A DNA stretch of 64,000 nt from Salvator merianae. Its lineage: Eukaryota; Chordata; Lepidosauria; Squamata; Teiidae. Location of the stretch: the NCBI GenBank assembly GCA_003586115.2, contig QVOM02000119.1:51051428-51115427 (forward strand). The letters are read 5' to 3'. How positions within the stretch are numbered: position 1 is the first letter of the stretch; each line of letters starts with the position of its first letter. Below the pieces are notes generated by a model that was not told the DNA's origin, searched no databases, and worked only from the letters and a program-made list of their open reading frames with translations. Below, one piece after another: positions 33,922 through 44,596 of this stretch. Position numbers and translations under genes: made by a program.

Positions 33922-35930
33922 GAATCATAGAATCATAGAATCATAGAGTTGGAAGGGACCTCCAGGGTCATCGAGTCCAACCCCCTGCTCAATGCAGGAT
34001 TCACTACACCATCCTAGACAGATATCTGTCCAGCCTTTCCTTGAAGATCTCCAGCAAAGGAGAGCCCACCACCTCCTGTGGTAACCTGTTCCAGTGACTG
34101 ATTGCCCTTACGGTCAGAAAGTTTTTCCTAATATCTAGCCTGTATCTACTCCCTTGAAGTTTCATCCCATTGTTTCTAGTCCTTCCTTCTTGTGCAACTG
34201 AGAATAGGGCCAAACCTTCTGCACTGTGACAGCCCTTCAGATACTTGAGAACAGCTATCATATCGCCTCTCAGTCTTCTCTTCTGCAGGCTAAACATTCC
34301 TAGGTCCTTTAACCGTTCCTCGTAGGACATGGTTTGCAGACCGCTCACCATTTTGGTCGCCCTTCTCAGAACTTGTTCCAGTTTGTCAATGTCCCTTTTA
34401 AACTGGGGTGCCCAGAACTGGACACAATACTCCAGATGAGGTCTGACCAAGGAAGAGTAAAGTGGGACAATTACTTCTCGTGATCTAGACTCTATACTCC
34501 TCTTGATACAGCCCAGGATGGTGTTTGCCTTTTTTGCAGCTGCATCACACTGTTGACTCATGTTTAATCTGTGATCTACTAGTACACCCAGATCCTTTTC
34601 ACATGTGCTGCTGCTCAGCGAGATTCCTCCCATTCTGTATTGGATATAGTCATTTTTCTTACCTAGATGTAAAACTTTGCATTTCTCCCTGTTAAATGTC
34701 ATTCTGTTAGTTTCAGCCCACTGTTCAAGCTTGTCCAAATCCTTTTGAATCCTCTCCTTCTCCTCCCTAGTGTTAGCAACCCCTCCTAGCTTTGTGTCAT
34801 CTGCAAATTTGATCAGCATCCCCTCGACACCTTCATCCAGATCGTTTATAAAAATGTTGAACAGCAATGGGCCCAAGACAGAGCCTTGCGGTACCCCACT
34901 CGAGACAGTCTTCCAATCGGATGTGAAGCCATTTATGACCACTCTTTGAGTACGATCACTAAGCCAGTTATGAATCCACCTAACAGTTGTCCTGTCAATT
35001 CCATATTTGATCATTTTTTCAATAAGTATAGTATGAGACACCTTGTCAAATGCTTTACCAAAGTCAAGATATACTACGTCCACAGCCTTTCCTTGATCGA
35101 TCCATCCAGTAATTTTGTCATAAAAGGAAATGAGATTAGTCTGGCATGACTTGCTTGTTACAAATCCATGTTGGCTCTGGTTAATTACTGCATTCCCATC
35201 CAAGTGTTCCCATATATGCTGTTTAATGATTTGTTCAAGGATCTTGCCTGGTATTGAAGTCAGGCTCACAGGCCTGTAGTTGCCTGGGTCAGCCTTCTTT
35301 CCTTTTTTAAAGATAGGTACAACATTCGCCCTTCTCCAGTCTTCTGGGACTTCTCCTGTTTTCCATGAGTTCTCAAATATCACAGAGAGTGGTTCAGCAA
35401 TTATATCAGCTAATTCCTTCAGCACCCTAGGATGTAATTCATCTGGGCCTGGAGACTTGAATTCATTTAAGTTTGCTAAGTGTTCCCTCACCTTCTCCTT
35501 GTCCATACAGAGCCTTGATTCTCTTATTCCCTCAACAGCACAGTGAAGGCCAACTGATGTTTCATTTCCTTTCTGATAGAAAACAGATGCAAAATAGGAG
35601 TTCAGAAGTTCTGCCTTCTCAATGTCGTTTTTGACCAAATCACCCTTCTCATTCTGTAAAGGTCCTATAGCTTCTCTGACTTTTCTTTTGCTTCTGACAT
35701 ACCTCCAAAACCCTTTTTTATTGTTTTTGGCCTCTCTTGCAATCCTCAATTCATTTTTAGCTTTAGCCTTTCTGACACTTATCCTGCAGTTCCTGCAGAT
35801 TGCATTATATTCTTCTTTTGATATGTCCCCCTCTTTCCATTTTTTAAACATGTCTTTTTTTCTTTTTAGCAAGTTATTAAGTTCAGGGTTCATCCACCCT
35901 GGTCTCTTTAGAATGATTGTGATTACTTCT
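33922..35930 (-). mobile_element. CR1 LINE, 5'-truncated, with open reverse-transcriptase frame
   Basis: On the minus strand a 629-codon frame at 35893-34004 encodes the reverse transcriptase part of CR1 ORF2. Counting from the first Met: KSPGPDELHPRVLKEL near 146-161, NYRPVSLTSIPGKILE near 205-220, YLDFGKAFDKVSH near 275-287, GVPQGSVLGPLLF at 333-345, and the catalytic FADD at 363-366. After the stop comes a short 3' untranslated region ending in the CR1-type 'attctatgattc' repeats at 33922-33947. The N-terminal endonuclease is missing. The frame also runs on upstream of the Met (RPGW), so the Met is internal and not a real start. With no stop or frameshift, the copy is young, but it cannot move on its own. 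Confidence 0.93.
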
Positions 35931-37421
35931 GTATGTGAGTACTTTTGAGCATAGAATGTGGGGTATGTGGAAGTGTGTGCGTTCTGTGGGTGGTTCTATG
36001 TGAGGTAGTGAAATGTCCCAAGACAGCCCTCTGTCTATAAGCAGTTCTTGAGGTAGGACTTCCTTTCCCTGCGTTATCCAACATTTTTACAAAAAAAAAT
36101 AAGGGCCAGATTATATTATTTGAATATGTGAGTAATAGGATAGATTTTTGCTGTCCATCACTCTACTGTATCTTATTATATATTTTATATGTTTTCTGTA
36201 TTTTTCTTATCATAAGCAGGATTCACATGGCCATATTAGGCCATGGTAAAAAGGCTGTGGGAGTGCAGTGACTACATATCAATGCACACATCTAGTGCCC
36301 AGCCTGCTCCTGAAGATAGAATGTGTTCCCAGGAGCACTTTTGTTGCAGAGAGGTAAAAACCATTCTACAAGAACAACTACATAGGCATGGAAGGAGTGC
36401 ACTCCGAGGCTGAAGAGTCTGCTTTAGCCCAGGAGTGGAAAGACTACCTGTTCAGACATTCTATGAGTCCCACCTTATGTAGACTTCAAGGCCAGGGAAT
36501 GCAAGTTCCCCGGCATCAAAGTTTCCACCTGGAGCAAAGAAGTGAAGTGCTGAAAATAGTCCTAAAAGTTGACCAGTTTCAGAGTCTTGTTTAATAGCAC
36601 TAGGGAGCCAAGCTGCATGTATATTGCTCCTGTACCTGCTGGTGGCTTCAGGAATGAGCCGGGACCTTGCAGTTTTTCTAGAGTGTTTTTACCACTTTAC
36701 AAAAAAGTTCTCCCAGAAGCAAATTCTGCCCTCAGGAGTAGGCTGGTGCTGAATAATGCAGTGACACAATGTCACCACACTCCGTGTGTCCTTTCAGCAT
36801 GGTCTGATTTGGCTGTATGTATCCTGCCTGCAAAGAGAGTACACAGTCCTACTTTTTTCCTGCCACCACCATGCAGAGGGATGGTGGTCACAGGAGTGTT
36901 CTCCTTGCAGCCACACTGCCTAAAAGCATTAAACAAGGCTCCAAATGTGGCAATTTTTCAGGCCCATTTCTGGAGCCTTGCTTCATGGCCCCAGATGGAA
37001 ACTTCGGTGCTAGGGAACTTTAATTCCTTGGCCTTAAAGTTTGCACAGGCAAGGACAGAACATACCTAGCAGGGAATGCCCAGGAATTGTAAATTACATT
37101 TGAATAGGCTGCTTTATCTGTTTCCGGTGGAAACTTCTTTTGGAATTTTATTCATACAGGTAACTAAAAAACATTTGCATTGATTGGCAGAACCGATCTA
37201 CTCCTTGGTTTCTATATGTGCAAGGAATGGATGTCAATGTAATAAGGAAGTAATGTGTTTGATATTAAGCTTACCTATTTTTCCATAGGTTTTTTCTTAT
37301 GTCTTTTACTTTGGCTGGGGAATGGAGTAAGAAAAAAACTGTTTTTTATTAAAGTAAGCATGCCTGAAACTTCTCGAAATGTTGTGAGTAATTTCTGAAA
37401 TATTGCCCAATACTGCCCTTG
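35931..37421 (+). other. Intron 2 block, decayed DNA transposon
   Basis: From about 36230 to 37075 are words such as 'gctagggaactttaattcc' that recur near 15680, and a G+C content above the surroundings, suggesting a decayed member of the large non-autonomous families. The ends are not defined. I see no gene. Confidence 0.35.
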
Positions 37422-37893
37422 TGGTTAGCGTGTCAGACTCTTAGGCTGTGATCAGATACAACAAAAAAATGCATCTCTGAGGTGGCTCAGAGACGGCTTG
37501 GAGGTGGGATTGTTCACACACCAATCTGCCCCTCCCCTTCCTCATGAAGGTTATATGCTAGAAAAAGTGGATTAGAGAAGACTTGGGAACACGAGTGCCA
37601 CACACTGCTTCTATGAGGTGCCTCCAAGTCACCCCTTTTGTTATGTCTGAACAGAGCCTTATGTGGAACTCTCCCGGTTCAATTCTGCAGTCTGCATGAA
37701 GCCAGCTGGGTGACCCTGGGCTCGTCACAGCTCTGTTGTGGGTTCTCACAGCCCCACTTACCTCACAAGGTATATTGTGCGGGGAGAAGAGTCCGCTTTG
37801 AGTCCCCTCAGGGTGAGAAAAGAGGGGTACAAAAAAACAACTACTACTACTACTCTTCCTCCTCCTCCTCTTCTTCTTCTTCTTCATCATCAT
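37422..37893 (+). mobile_element. tRNA-derived SINE, split by a transposon
   Basis: The left piece, 37422-37443, carries the tRNA-like A box ('gtggttagcgtgtcagactc'). The right piece, 37659-37893, carries the B box ('cggttcaattctgcag') and the conserved body ('agccagctgggtgaccctgg', 'cttacctcacaagg', 'ccgctttgagtcccctcag') and ends in a CTA, CTC and CTT triplet tail at 37839-37893. Removing the 215-bp insert plus one TTA rejoins A and B boxes at normal spacing. It is transcribed, if at all, by RNA polymerase III; in place it is an intronic insertion. It is not a functional tRNA gene. Confidence 0.85.
37444..37658. mobile_element. Family C transposon, 215 bp, nested in the SINE
   Basis: The ends are 'ggctgtgatcagataca' and 'tgtctgaacagagcc', with TTA directly on both sides (37441-37443 and 37659-37661). 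The host SINE gives the empty site, so the 3-bp TTA duplication is firm. The interior matches 30984-31206. It does not encode a transposase. Confidence 0.85.
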
Positions 37894-38941
37894 TGACTTT
37901 ATAGTAGGGGTGACTAAACTGTTCCCCTTTGTACACTGCTAAACTATTTCATTCATTGACATTGGCCAAACTGATTTGGACTCATGAGAGCTGCATTTTA
38001 ATTGTATTTGCAGTGGTGCGCTTCAATGCTTTCCTTTCAGGTGTTCAAGGGGCATCTACTGTCATATCTTTCAGATGCGCGCACGCACACACACGCATTC
38101 TCAGTGTGATAAATGGTTGATTCATACACCAAGCAAGTTTTTAGTAATGTTTTTCTCTCTTACTATTTTAACTGATTTTAACTCTGTTTTTGAATTTGAT
38201 TGTAAAGAGCCTTGAGATTTTTATATGAAGAAGCACTATAGAAATGTTTAAATAAATAAATACTAAATGTATGAACAAGAAGAGCAGATTTTAGCGATAA
38301 GAAACACTTCATGATTTCAATGTGTACTTGTGCTGGAAGCATTAGACAAACAAAGCCCTGTTTAAGTATATAATACATTTGTTTGTCATTTGTTATATGT
38401 AATTACTTATAACAATCATTGTAGCCTTTTAATACAGGTTCCAAGAGGAAAACATTCAACATTTGTTCCCAAAACAAACTTAAGGACGAGATATTAAATC
38501 TTGATCCTTGCCTTCAGCAATGCTACTGCTGAGCACATAAACATTTATTAGACTGATAATTCTGTAATGCTAATTCTACTTCATCTTCCTGCAGCTTTTT
38601 CCAAATCCCACTAGCATAAACCATCTGGTAGCATCATTTGGACTACATGATAAGAAGAAAATAAAGGACACAAAGGAATAGCAGAAACTCCCTAGTTAAT
38701 AGCTATCAACAAATTGAGAACAGGCTTCTGCCAGATAAAGCTTGGAAGATCTGATCACAGCTGATTCCCTGGAGACATTCCTAGACCTCTGACTGTGTCT
38801 CACTCACCACTGTGGGATCCAATTTTTGTTGGATTATTTTAAAAAAACCAAGAACATATGTGTACTCCTAAATCTGACTACTCATGAGAACATCTAAGAT
38901 CTGCTCACTTCTTTCATAAATGGGAGTGAAAATAGAAGAAA

Positions 38942-38996
<55 letters not shown>

Positions 38997-39659
38997 TGTG
39001 TATTCCTCTGCTGCCTAAATCTAAAGATGTAAGACTCTATTTTTCCATGTGGTTGCAAGTCAGGAAGCCATGATATATGGGCCTCCACATTTCTGAGACT
39101 CTCTGAGTGCATAAAGTACAAGATCAATGAAGTGTCGTCATTTGTCCCTAACTAAGAAAGGAAAACTAAAGCCATGGGGGCAAGAAGGACAGAAGAAAGG
39201 GGGTGGAATGATGCTTCAGGAAAGTAGGAAAGGAAGAAAGAAAGGATAATAGAGGAAATGGAAGTGCAGAGAACTATAGGGAACAAAAACTTGTTATGGA
39301 GTGCAGATAGGAAAGGTTGTAAGAAAAGATCTGGTGCACAGAAAAGAAAAAGGGAAAAAGGAAAGCAATTCATTGAAGAGTTGTTAGCTGAAGTACTTTC
39401 ACCTAAAAGATCTTTAGTTTTATAACTGACTTGGAGTCAACAATGGTCTTAACTGTATATTTATAGCTTACATAAAAGCTGCTGTTACTGTTGCTCATAA
39501 ACTTTGGCTCTTCCAGAGTTAAGGATTGTCCAAGTGCCATGTGCCTCTAAGGGGGCCCAGACAAGGCATGCCATGTTTTGGTTTCAAAAGTTTGCTTTGA
39601 CTTCAAAGATCAGAAGTCAGGGATGGATGAAAGGAATAGAGGGGTAGAATGGGAGGAAA
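37894..39659 (+). other. Intron 2 block with LINE tail, microsatellite and purine tract
   Basis: At 38175-38262 'gattgtaaagagccttgag' followed by 'aaataaataaata' is an L2-like LINE tail. A CT/TG microsatellite lies at 38944-39001. From 39160 to 39370 the + strand is strongly purine-rich. No gene is seen. Confidence 0.5.
38944..39001 (+). repeat. (CT)n(TG)n compound microsatellite
   Basis: About 18 CT units pass directly into about 11 TG units. A compound pyrimidine and alternating tract of this kind is prone to slippage and can adopt non-B structure. Confidence 0.95.
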
Positions 39660-40100
39660 GATCCTGTTCGTACTTTGGCGCTAGTGAGTGTCCGGACAGT
39701 CACTAGCAAAGGGCATCTACACTCTATGGAGATCCCAGCTTTTGGGAGCATCTGCAGACACTCCTGAATGCTAATAGCTGTGGACAGCTAAATCACTATC
39801 CACACTGTACTGGGACCAGCTGGACTACTCCCAGTCAGCAGCATTTGCCCTGCTTCTGGGTGCATGGCACAGCTGCAGCTGCACAATTGCATGCTGTGTC
39901 CCTGGTTGCAATGGCAGTGGCTGAACTCTTCCACAGCTGCTGTCCTGGTGGGCAGATCAGTATTTGCACTGTGAGTACTGGAAACCTGGTTCTGGGCTGT
40001 TCCAGCCATCACAGTCCAGGTGGCTGCCATACCGCAGGATCTGTTCCAACATACAGTAATATAATTATACCATTCTCTGCTGGCAAATGCAAACAGGACG
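39660..40100 (+). mobile_element. GGGCCTGTT-family element, decayed
   Basis: The left end 'gatcctgttcgtactttgg' and the right end 'aaatgcaaacaggacg' are imperfect inverted copies of the family termini. The interior 'ctagtgagtgtccgg', 'gggagcatctgcagacactc' and 'tgggaccagctggactact' aligns with 46386-46871 in one orientation. Flanking triplets do not match. Confidence 0.55.
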
Positions 40101-40991
40101 TCTTATGAGGTCATAAAAGTTTCAGAGAAGCTGTGTACTTTGGATTTGCTGTGACATAGACAGAATATGCACAACAGGGGAAAGTGTTTCAACCATAGTG
40201 CCTCCACCACTTTCCCATTAAACAACAATGCTACATTAGTAGCACTAGTCATTAATGCAGAAGTATGCTGCCTGTACACCACTTCCCTCCACCACTGACA
40301 GATGGAAGATAATCTTTCATCTGACAGTGGGGGAGCCTTCAAACCCAGGAAATGGCCCAACAGGCCATTCTCTGTGAGCAACGACTAAGAAGACTGCTTC
40401 CCCCTGCCCTTGAGTTGAGAGACGCTCTGATCTTGACTCAGAAAGGAAGAACCTCCCTCTCTCACCTACCCCAAACCAAGATCAGCGCCTCTCTTCACTT
40501 GGGGAGAGAAAAAGAAGCAGCCTTACTCCACCCTCCAGCTTGTCATGACCTTAAAAGGGGGAGGGTTGCCCCCACTGTGAAATTCATAGCAGGGATGCCC
40601 AGCTTTGAATCTTATGGTTGAGAGATGTTATCAGAAATGGTCCAACGGGCCATTTCCTATGTCCCATAATGCTGCCGAGGGGACTAATAATCCCCTTGAG
40701 TGGTGCTGGCACTGGTGTCAGGGTCACACTGCGAGAAAGAGCTGTTAGCAGACCTCTCAGAACTCTTCAAGCAGCTCTGCTGCCAAAGCACCATGATGGT
40801 GCTTCTGGCGGCATAGCAGAGTATGAATGTGGTGTCTGTGCAGATGCTGTGCTCTCCCTCCATATTCCATATGCAGTGAAGGCACAGTGTTATGCATACT
40901 ATGCATCCTCATTACTGCCATAAATATACTGTAGGTGTCCCAAAACCTTAAGATTGTGTTTAGACAAATAAACCCCCAAATAATTCACCCC
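40101..40991 (+). other. Intron 2 block, no feature recognised
   Basis: Slightly G+C-richer than average, with several short frames on both strands but no domain, repeat end or splice pattern that I can support. Confidence 0.35.
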
Positions 40992-41430
40992 CAGGATGGT
41001 GAATGGTCTACAAACCATGTCCTATGAGGAACGGTTAAAGGAACTAGGAATGTTTAGCCTACAAAAAAGAAGACTGAGAGGGGACGGGATAGCTGTCTAC
41101 AAATACCTAAAGGGCTGTCACAGTGCAGAAGGATCAGACCTGTTCTCACTTGCACAAGGAAGGACTAGAAGCAACAGGATGAAACTGCAGGGGAAAAGAT
41201 TCAGATTAGATGTTAGAAAAAAATTTATGACAGTAAGGACGATCAACCAGTGGAATAGGTTGCCACAGGAGGTGGTGAGTTCCCCTTCGATGGAGGTCTT
41301 CAAGCGGAGACTGGACGGCCATTTATCGGGGATGGTTTAGGGAATCCTGCATTGAGCAGGGGGTTGGACTTGATGATCCAGGAGGTCCCTTCCAACTCTA
41401 TGTTTCTATGTTTCTATGTAATTCTATTTT
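40992..41430 (+). mobile_element. CR1 LINE 3' end, second copy
   Basis: A 114-codon open stretch, 40996-41340, aligns with the last 114 residues of the CR1 frame at 33922-35930: both have GLQTMSYEERLK, LGMFSLQKRRLRGD, YLKGCHSAEG and WNRLPQEVV. It is followed by the same 3' untranslated region and 'ctatgtttctatg' repeats to about 41425. Heavily 5'-truncated. It lies in opposite orientation to the larger copy 5 kb away in the same intron. Confidence 0.92.
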
Positions 41431-42421
41431 TCTAAAAAAAAGTTTCTGAATGAAACAACATCGATTTGCTTTGTTTGTTTTGTTCTAAGTCCAAGCCTTC
41501 TGGCAAGGATAAGCTAATACTGAGCTCTGTTTTGAAATAATGCTCTCTTTCCTTGAATCTATAATCTTGATCATTTTTTTCTTTTACTTCTTTTTCAACT
41601 GTGCGTGAAAGTGCTTGACAGACTGTGATGCCAGTAAAGTAGACTGTATACATAATGCATGTCAATCCTTGTAGTGCTTGTTGATATGGAACAAATGTAA
41701 CCTTGCAGCAACCTTTCTTAAAAGAATATACAGTTGATAACATTAATACATAACAAGTCTGTCTTAGCATACTGTGAATGAAAAATAGAATCTTCACTTT
41801 TGCTGGAATTGTCATAAATACTGGATACAAAATTCTCTGCTAACAGATGATGAGATAAGAAGTCAAGAAGTTGTGGAAAAAATGTAGATACTTTTAACAT
41901 AGGAAACTATAATCAAACTTGCATTTTTGTTGTAATAGAAGATCCATACTTTGCAGTTTGCTTTCTTATGCACATTGAATTAGGTGAAGGCATAGAAATA
42001 GGGGGGTTCGTATCGAAAGTCATGCATCAGCAAAGAAGCCTATGTCTGTCCTTTGCTAACTGTCCTTTGAGTATGTATTAGTTAACATGAAATATGAAAA
42101 TCATTATTCATAAATTGATGTTTGAAAGTTCAAACTGGAACTTAAATCATTCAAATTACAAATATTCAGTACTGGTAACTATGGATGTAACTGTTCAATG
42201 ACTATCTTAAGGCCATATGACTATCAAGGTAATCACTGAGCATTTCTTTGATTTGGACAACACTCATTTGCAATATCTATCAAATGTAAATAACATTAAA
42301 ACTTACTTTATTGACATCTTTCCTGTAAGATTCTTAAAATGAGTAAAAGTTTTTATATGCATTACCATCTTAAGCAAATTCTACCTTGAAAGAAAGTGCT
42401 GAAACAGCTCACTTAAAATTA
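41431..42421 (+). other. Intron 2 block, no feature recognised
   Basis: A+T-rich, no repeat or exon signal found up to the next hairpin element. Confidence 0.4.
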
Positions 42422-42601
42422 GGCCCTTTCTGCACTTGGACTTATCGTGGATTATATCCCAGAATAGGGACCTGCTATCCACATGCTAGTACAAACTATG
42501 AAAGGTTTTGCCCAGGGCCTACCATAGTCTGCATTAGCATGCAGATGGCAGGTCCCTATTTTGAGATATAATCTGGAATAAGCCCAAGTGCAGAAAGGGC
42601 C
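42422..42601. mobile_element. Family A: 180-bp palindromic MITE, copy 4
   Basis: Exactly 180 bases with ends 'ggccctttctgcacttgga' and 'ccaagtgcagaaagggcc', and TTA on both sides (42419-42421 and 42602-42604). It is very similar to copies 1 and 2 through the loop ('ggttttgcccagggcctacc'). Confidence 0.88.
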
Positions 42602-43375
42602 TTAGCTTCTTAAATTAGCTAACCTCTGTCTTCTTAAAAATTGATTGGATAGCAATAAATAAATGGAAATATTTCATTCATAATAGTACTATTGGCAGTG
42701 GAGTAGCAGTATTTACACTTTGCCAACTGATGTTTCCTTTTGGGAAAGAAGTTTTGGTTTCCAGGGAAAATGTCAAAATTCACTCATGCTGGGGAAATGT
42801 ATCTTATCTGACTCCTATTCTAGAAGCTTAGGTACAGAAATAATTACTTTAATTGTCTGGCAGTTGCCCATTAAATTGCTGCTGCCATGTGTATTTATCC
42901 ATGAATTAGTCGTGTTTTAAAGGTAATGTGAAGATGTCCTAAAATCAAGTGTAGTTCGCTTGGCTGGGCAGAAGTGATTTCCCATTGTTTTCTACCAGGA
43001 TATTTTTTCCAACTTTCCAGTTTAGTCAAGAATTGATATTCACAAAATCAGATAACTAATATGTGACCCTCCAGATGTGTAGGCAGTGCATTCTCAGTGG
43101 AGGTCCCTGCTTTATGGTATCTTCTCCCCTCTAGCACTTGTGAGGTTCTACAAAGACAGCAAGATTTCTCCTTAATACACGTATATTTCCCACATCTTCC
43201 CAGCTGATTGGCATTCCTTACTCTGTTTCTTGCTTGTTTTGATTTGATTTCTGGAATCCTCCTAACCTCACTAAAGTTTTTAAATATTTGAATATATTTT
43301 TTATTTTTAATCTGTTGTTCTAAACCATTTTGAGATTTTGGAAACACTATCAAGTGCTATATAGTATATGAACGC
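42602..43375 (+). other. Intron 2 block, no feature recognised
   Basis: A+T-rich; 'ccctccagatgtg' at 43065-43077 hints at the small palindromic repeat seen near 32070. Nothing else. Confidence 0.35.
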
Positions 43376-43520
43376 TTAAGAACATAAGAACATCAGAGGA
43401 ACCCTGCTGTATCAGGCCATGGCTCATCTAGTCCAGCATCCTGTTTCACACAGTGGCCCATCAATTGCTTCTGGGCATTCTCAAGTAGAATGTAAAGACA
43501 AAATCTTCACCTGCTCTCGA
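43376..43520 (+). repeat. 'aacataagaggag' repeat family, short copy
   Basis: 'taagaacataagaacatcag', then 'ctcatctagtccagcatcct', 'cacagtggcccatcaatt' and 'cttcacctgctctcgactcc' match the first 140 bases of the copies at 17927 and 25891. It stops there. Confidence 0.6.
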
Positions 43521-44533
43521 CTCCATGCTAGATCAACCTCAAACAGAATGGCTAGTCATCAGGGAAGGTGGAAGTCATAGCTGGTCAATATCTAGAGAAC
43601 CACACCTTAGTCATTCCTGTTTTAAAATCTCTAAAATCACACATATATTATTAACTTAAAATTGCCTGGCATATCCTAAAACTAAGAATGGGTACAGATA
43701 GTGTACTAGCACTCTTATTCTAATAGAGATAAGTGTCAGAAGTTGGTGATGTTGTCCAAAAATACACTGGTACAGGACAGTAAAACTGAGCAAGGCATTC
43801 CAAACCTTAAGCCCATGTGCTTCATCTGGACTGTACACAAGTAAAGGAGATTTGGAAGCTTCCACTTCTACTTTGCAACGTCATAATTTACAACAAAAAG
43901 TAGCAAACCAAAGTTGCTTGCTTATCAAGGAATTGCAATTATAGTTGGAAATAATCCAATTTGAAATCATGTTACTACATACAATCTGTCTGTTCATTTG
44001 CAGCATGTATAAACCATCTGGGCCAGCTTCAGACACTGGCCGAATATGTCACTAACAAGTGCTATTGTGGAGTATAGCCTCTCTAGGATATTAATTGTTG
44101 CCTACTGACACACACATCCAGATACTTTGCCATCATGAAATACCCAGATGTGTGATCACAACCACCACACATGTACAGCCATCTTTTTTGGCCCTCACAT
44201 TTCCCGGAAGGCAGCTCCCTCCAGACAGTAAGTTATAGTGCTTTTTCAGGAGAAACAACTATCAGAGTTGCGTTTTCCCACAATAGGCTATGGCAGGATT
44301 TAGGGGGGATATAGTGGGGCTATGGTGGGGTTGCCACATATACGTGTGGCAGTCCCACCACAGTGCAGACATAATGGCACTATATTTTCCACATCTGGAT
44401 GGAGCCCTGATTATTGAAACCTTTCTTTTGTCAGCAATTGATAACAATCCTACATAGTGCCTACTTAAATTTAAGGTTTGTTTAAGAAAGAATCCCTGAG
44501 TAGCCTTTAATATTGTGCATTCTTTATCTACAG
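43521..44533 (+). other. End of intron 2
   Basis: No repeat recognised. The acceptor of exon 3 lies at 44531-44533 after a modest pyrimidine tract. Confidence 0.4.
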
Positions 44534-44596
44534 GTTGGAAATCTGCCAAATGATTATATGATAACCCTTAAATATGTCCGGAAGATGGACACTCTG
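44534..44596 (+). CDS. KITLG: KITLG exon 3: helix A region
   Basis: This 21-codon internal exon is in phase 0 at both ends. The acceptor is 'tttatctacag' and the donor GTATGT. It reads VGNLPNDYMITLKYV then RKMDTL. The NLP-DYMITLKYV core is a hallmark of KIT ligand and forms the first helix and following loop, which contribute to KIT binding. Length equals the mammalian exon. Mammals carry Gly-Met-Asp at the end, whereas this copy has Lys-Met-Asp, so the end of the exon is less conserved than its core. Both neighbouring introns are in phase 0, so the exon could be skipped without changing frame, though doing so would remove the first helix. Confidence 0.96.

Noticed and set aside
34004..35893. 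Long 629-codon frame as a host gene
   Set aside because: It has CR1 reverse-transcriptase motifs and the CR1 3' repeat tail. The frame also runs on upstream of the Met, so this is a truncated retroposon.
37422..37700. tRNA gene
   Set aside because: The A and B boxes belong to a SINE with a conserved body and triplet tail, and they are split by a 215-bp insertion.
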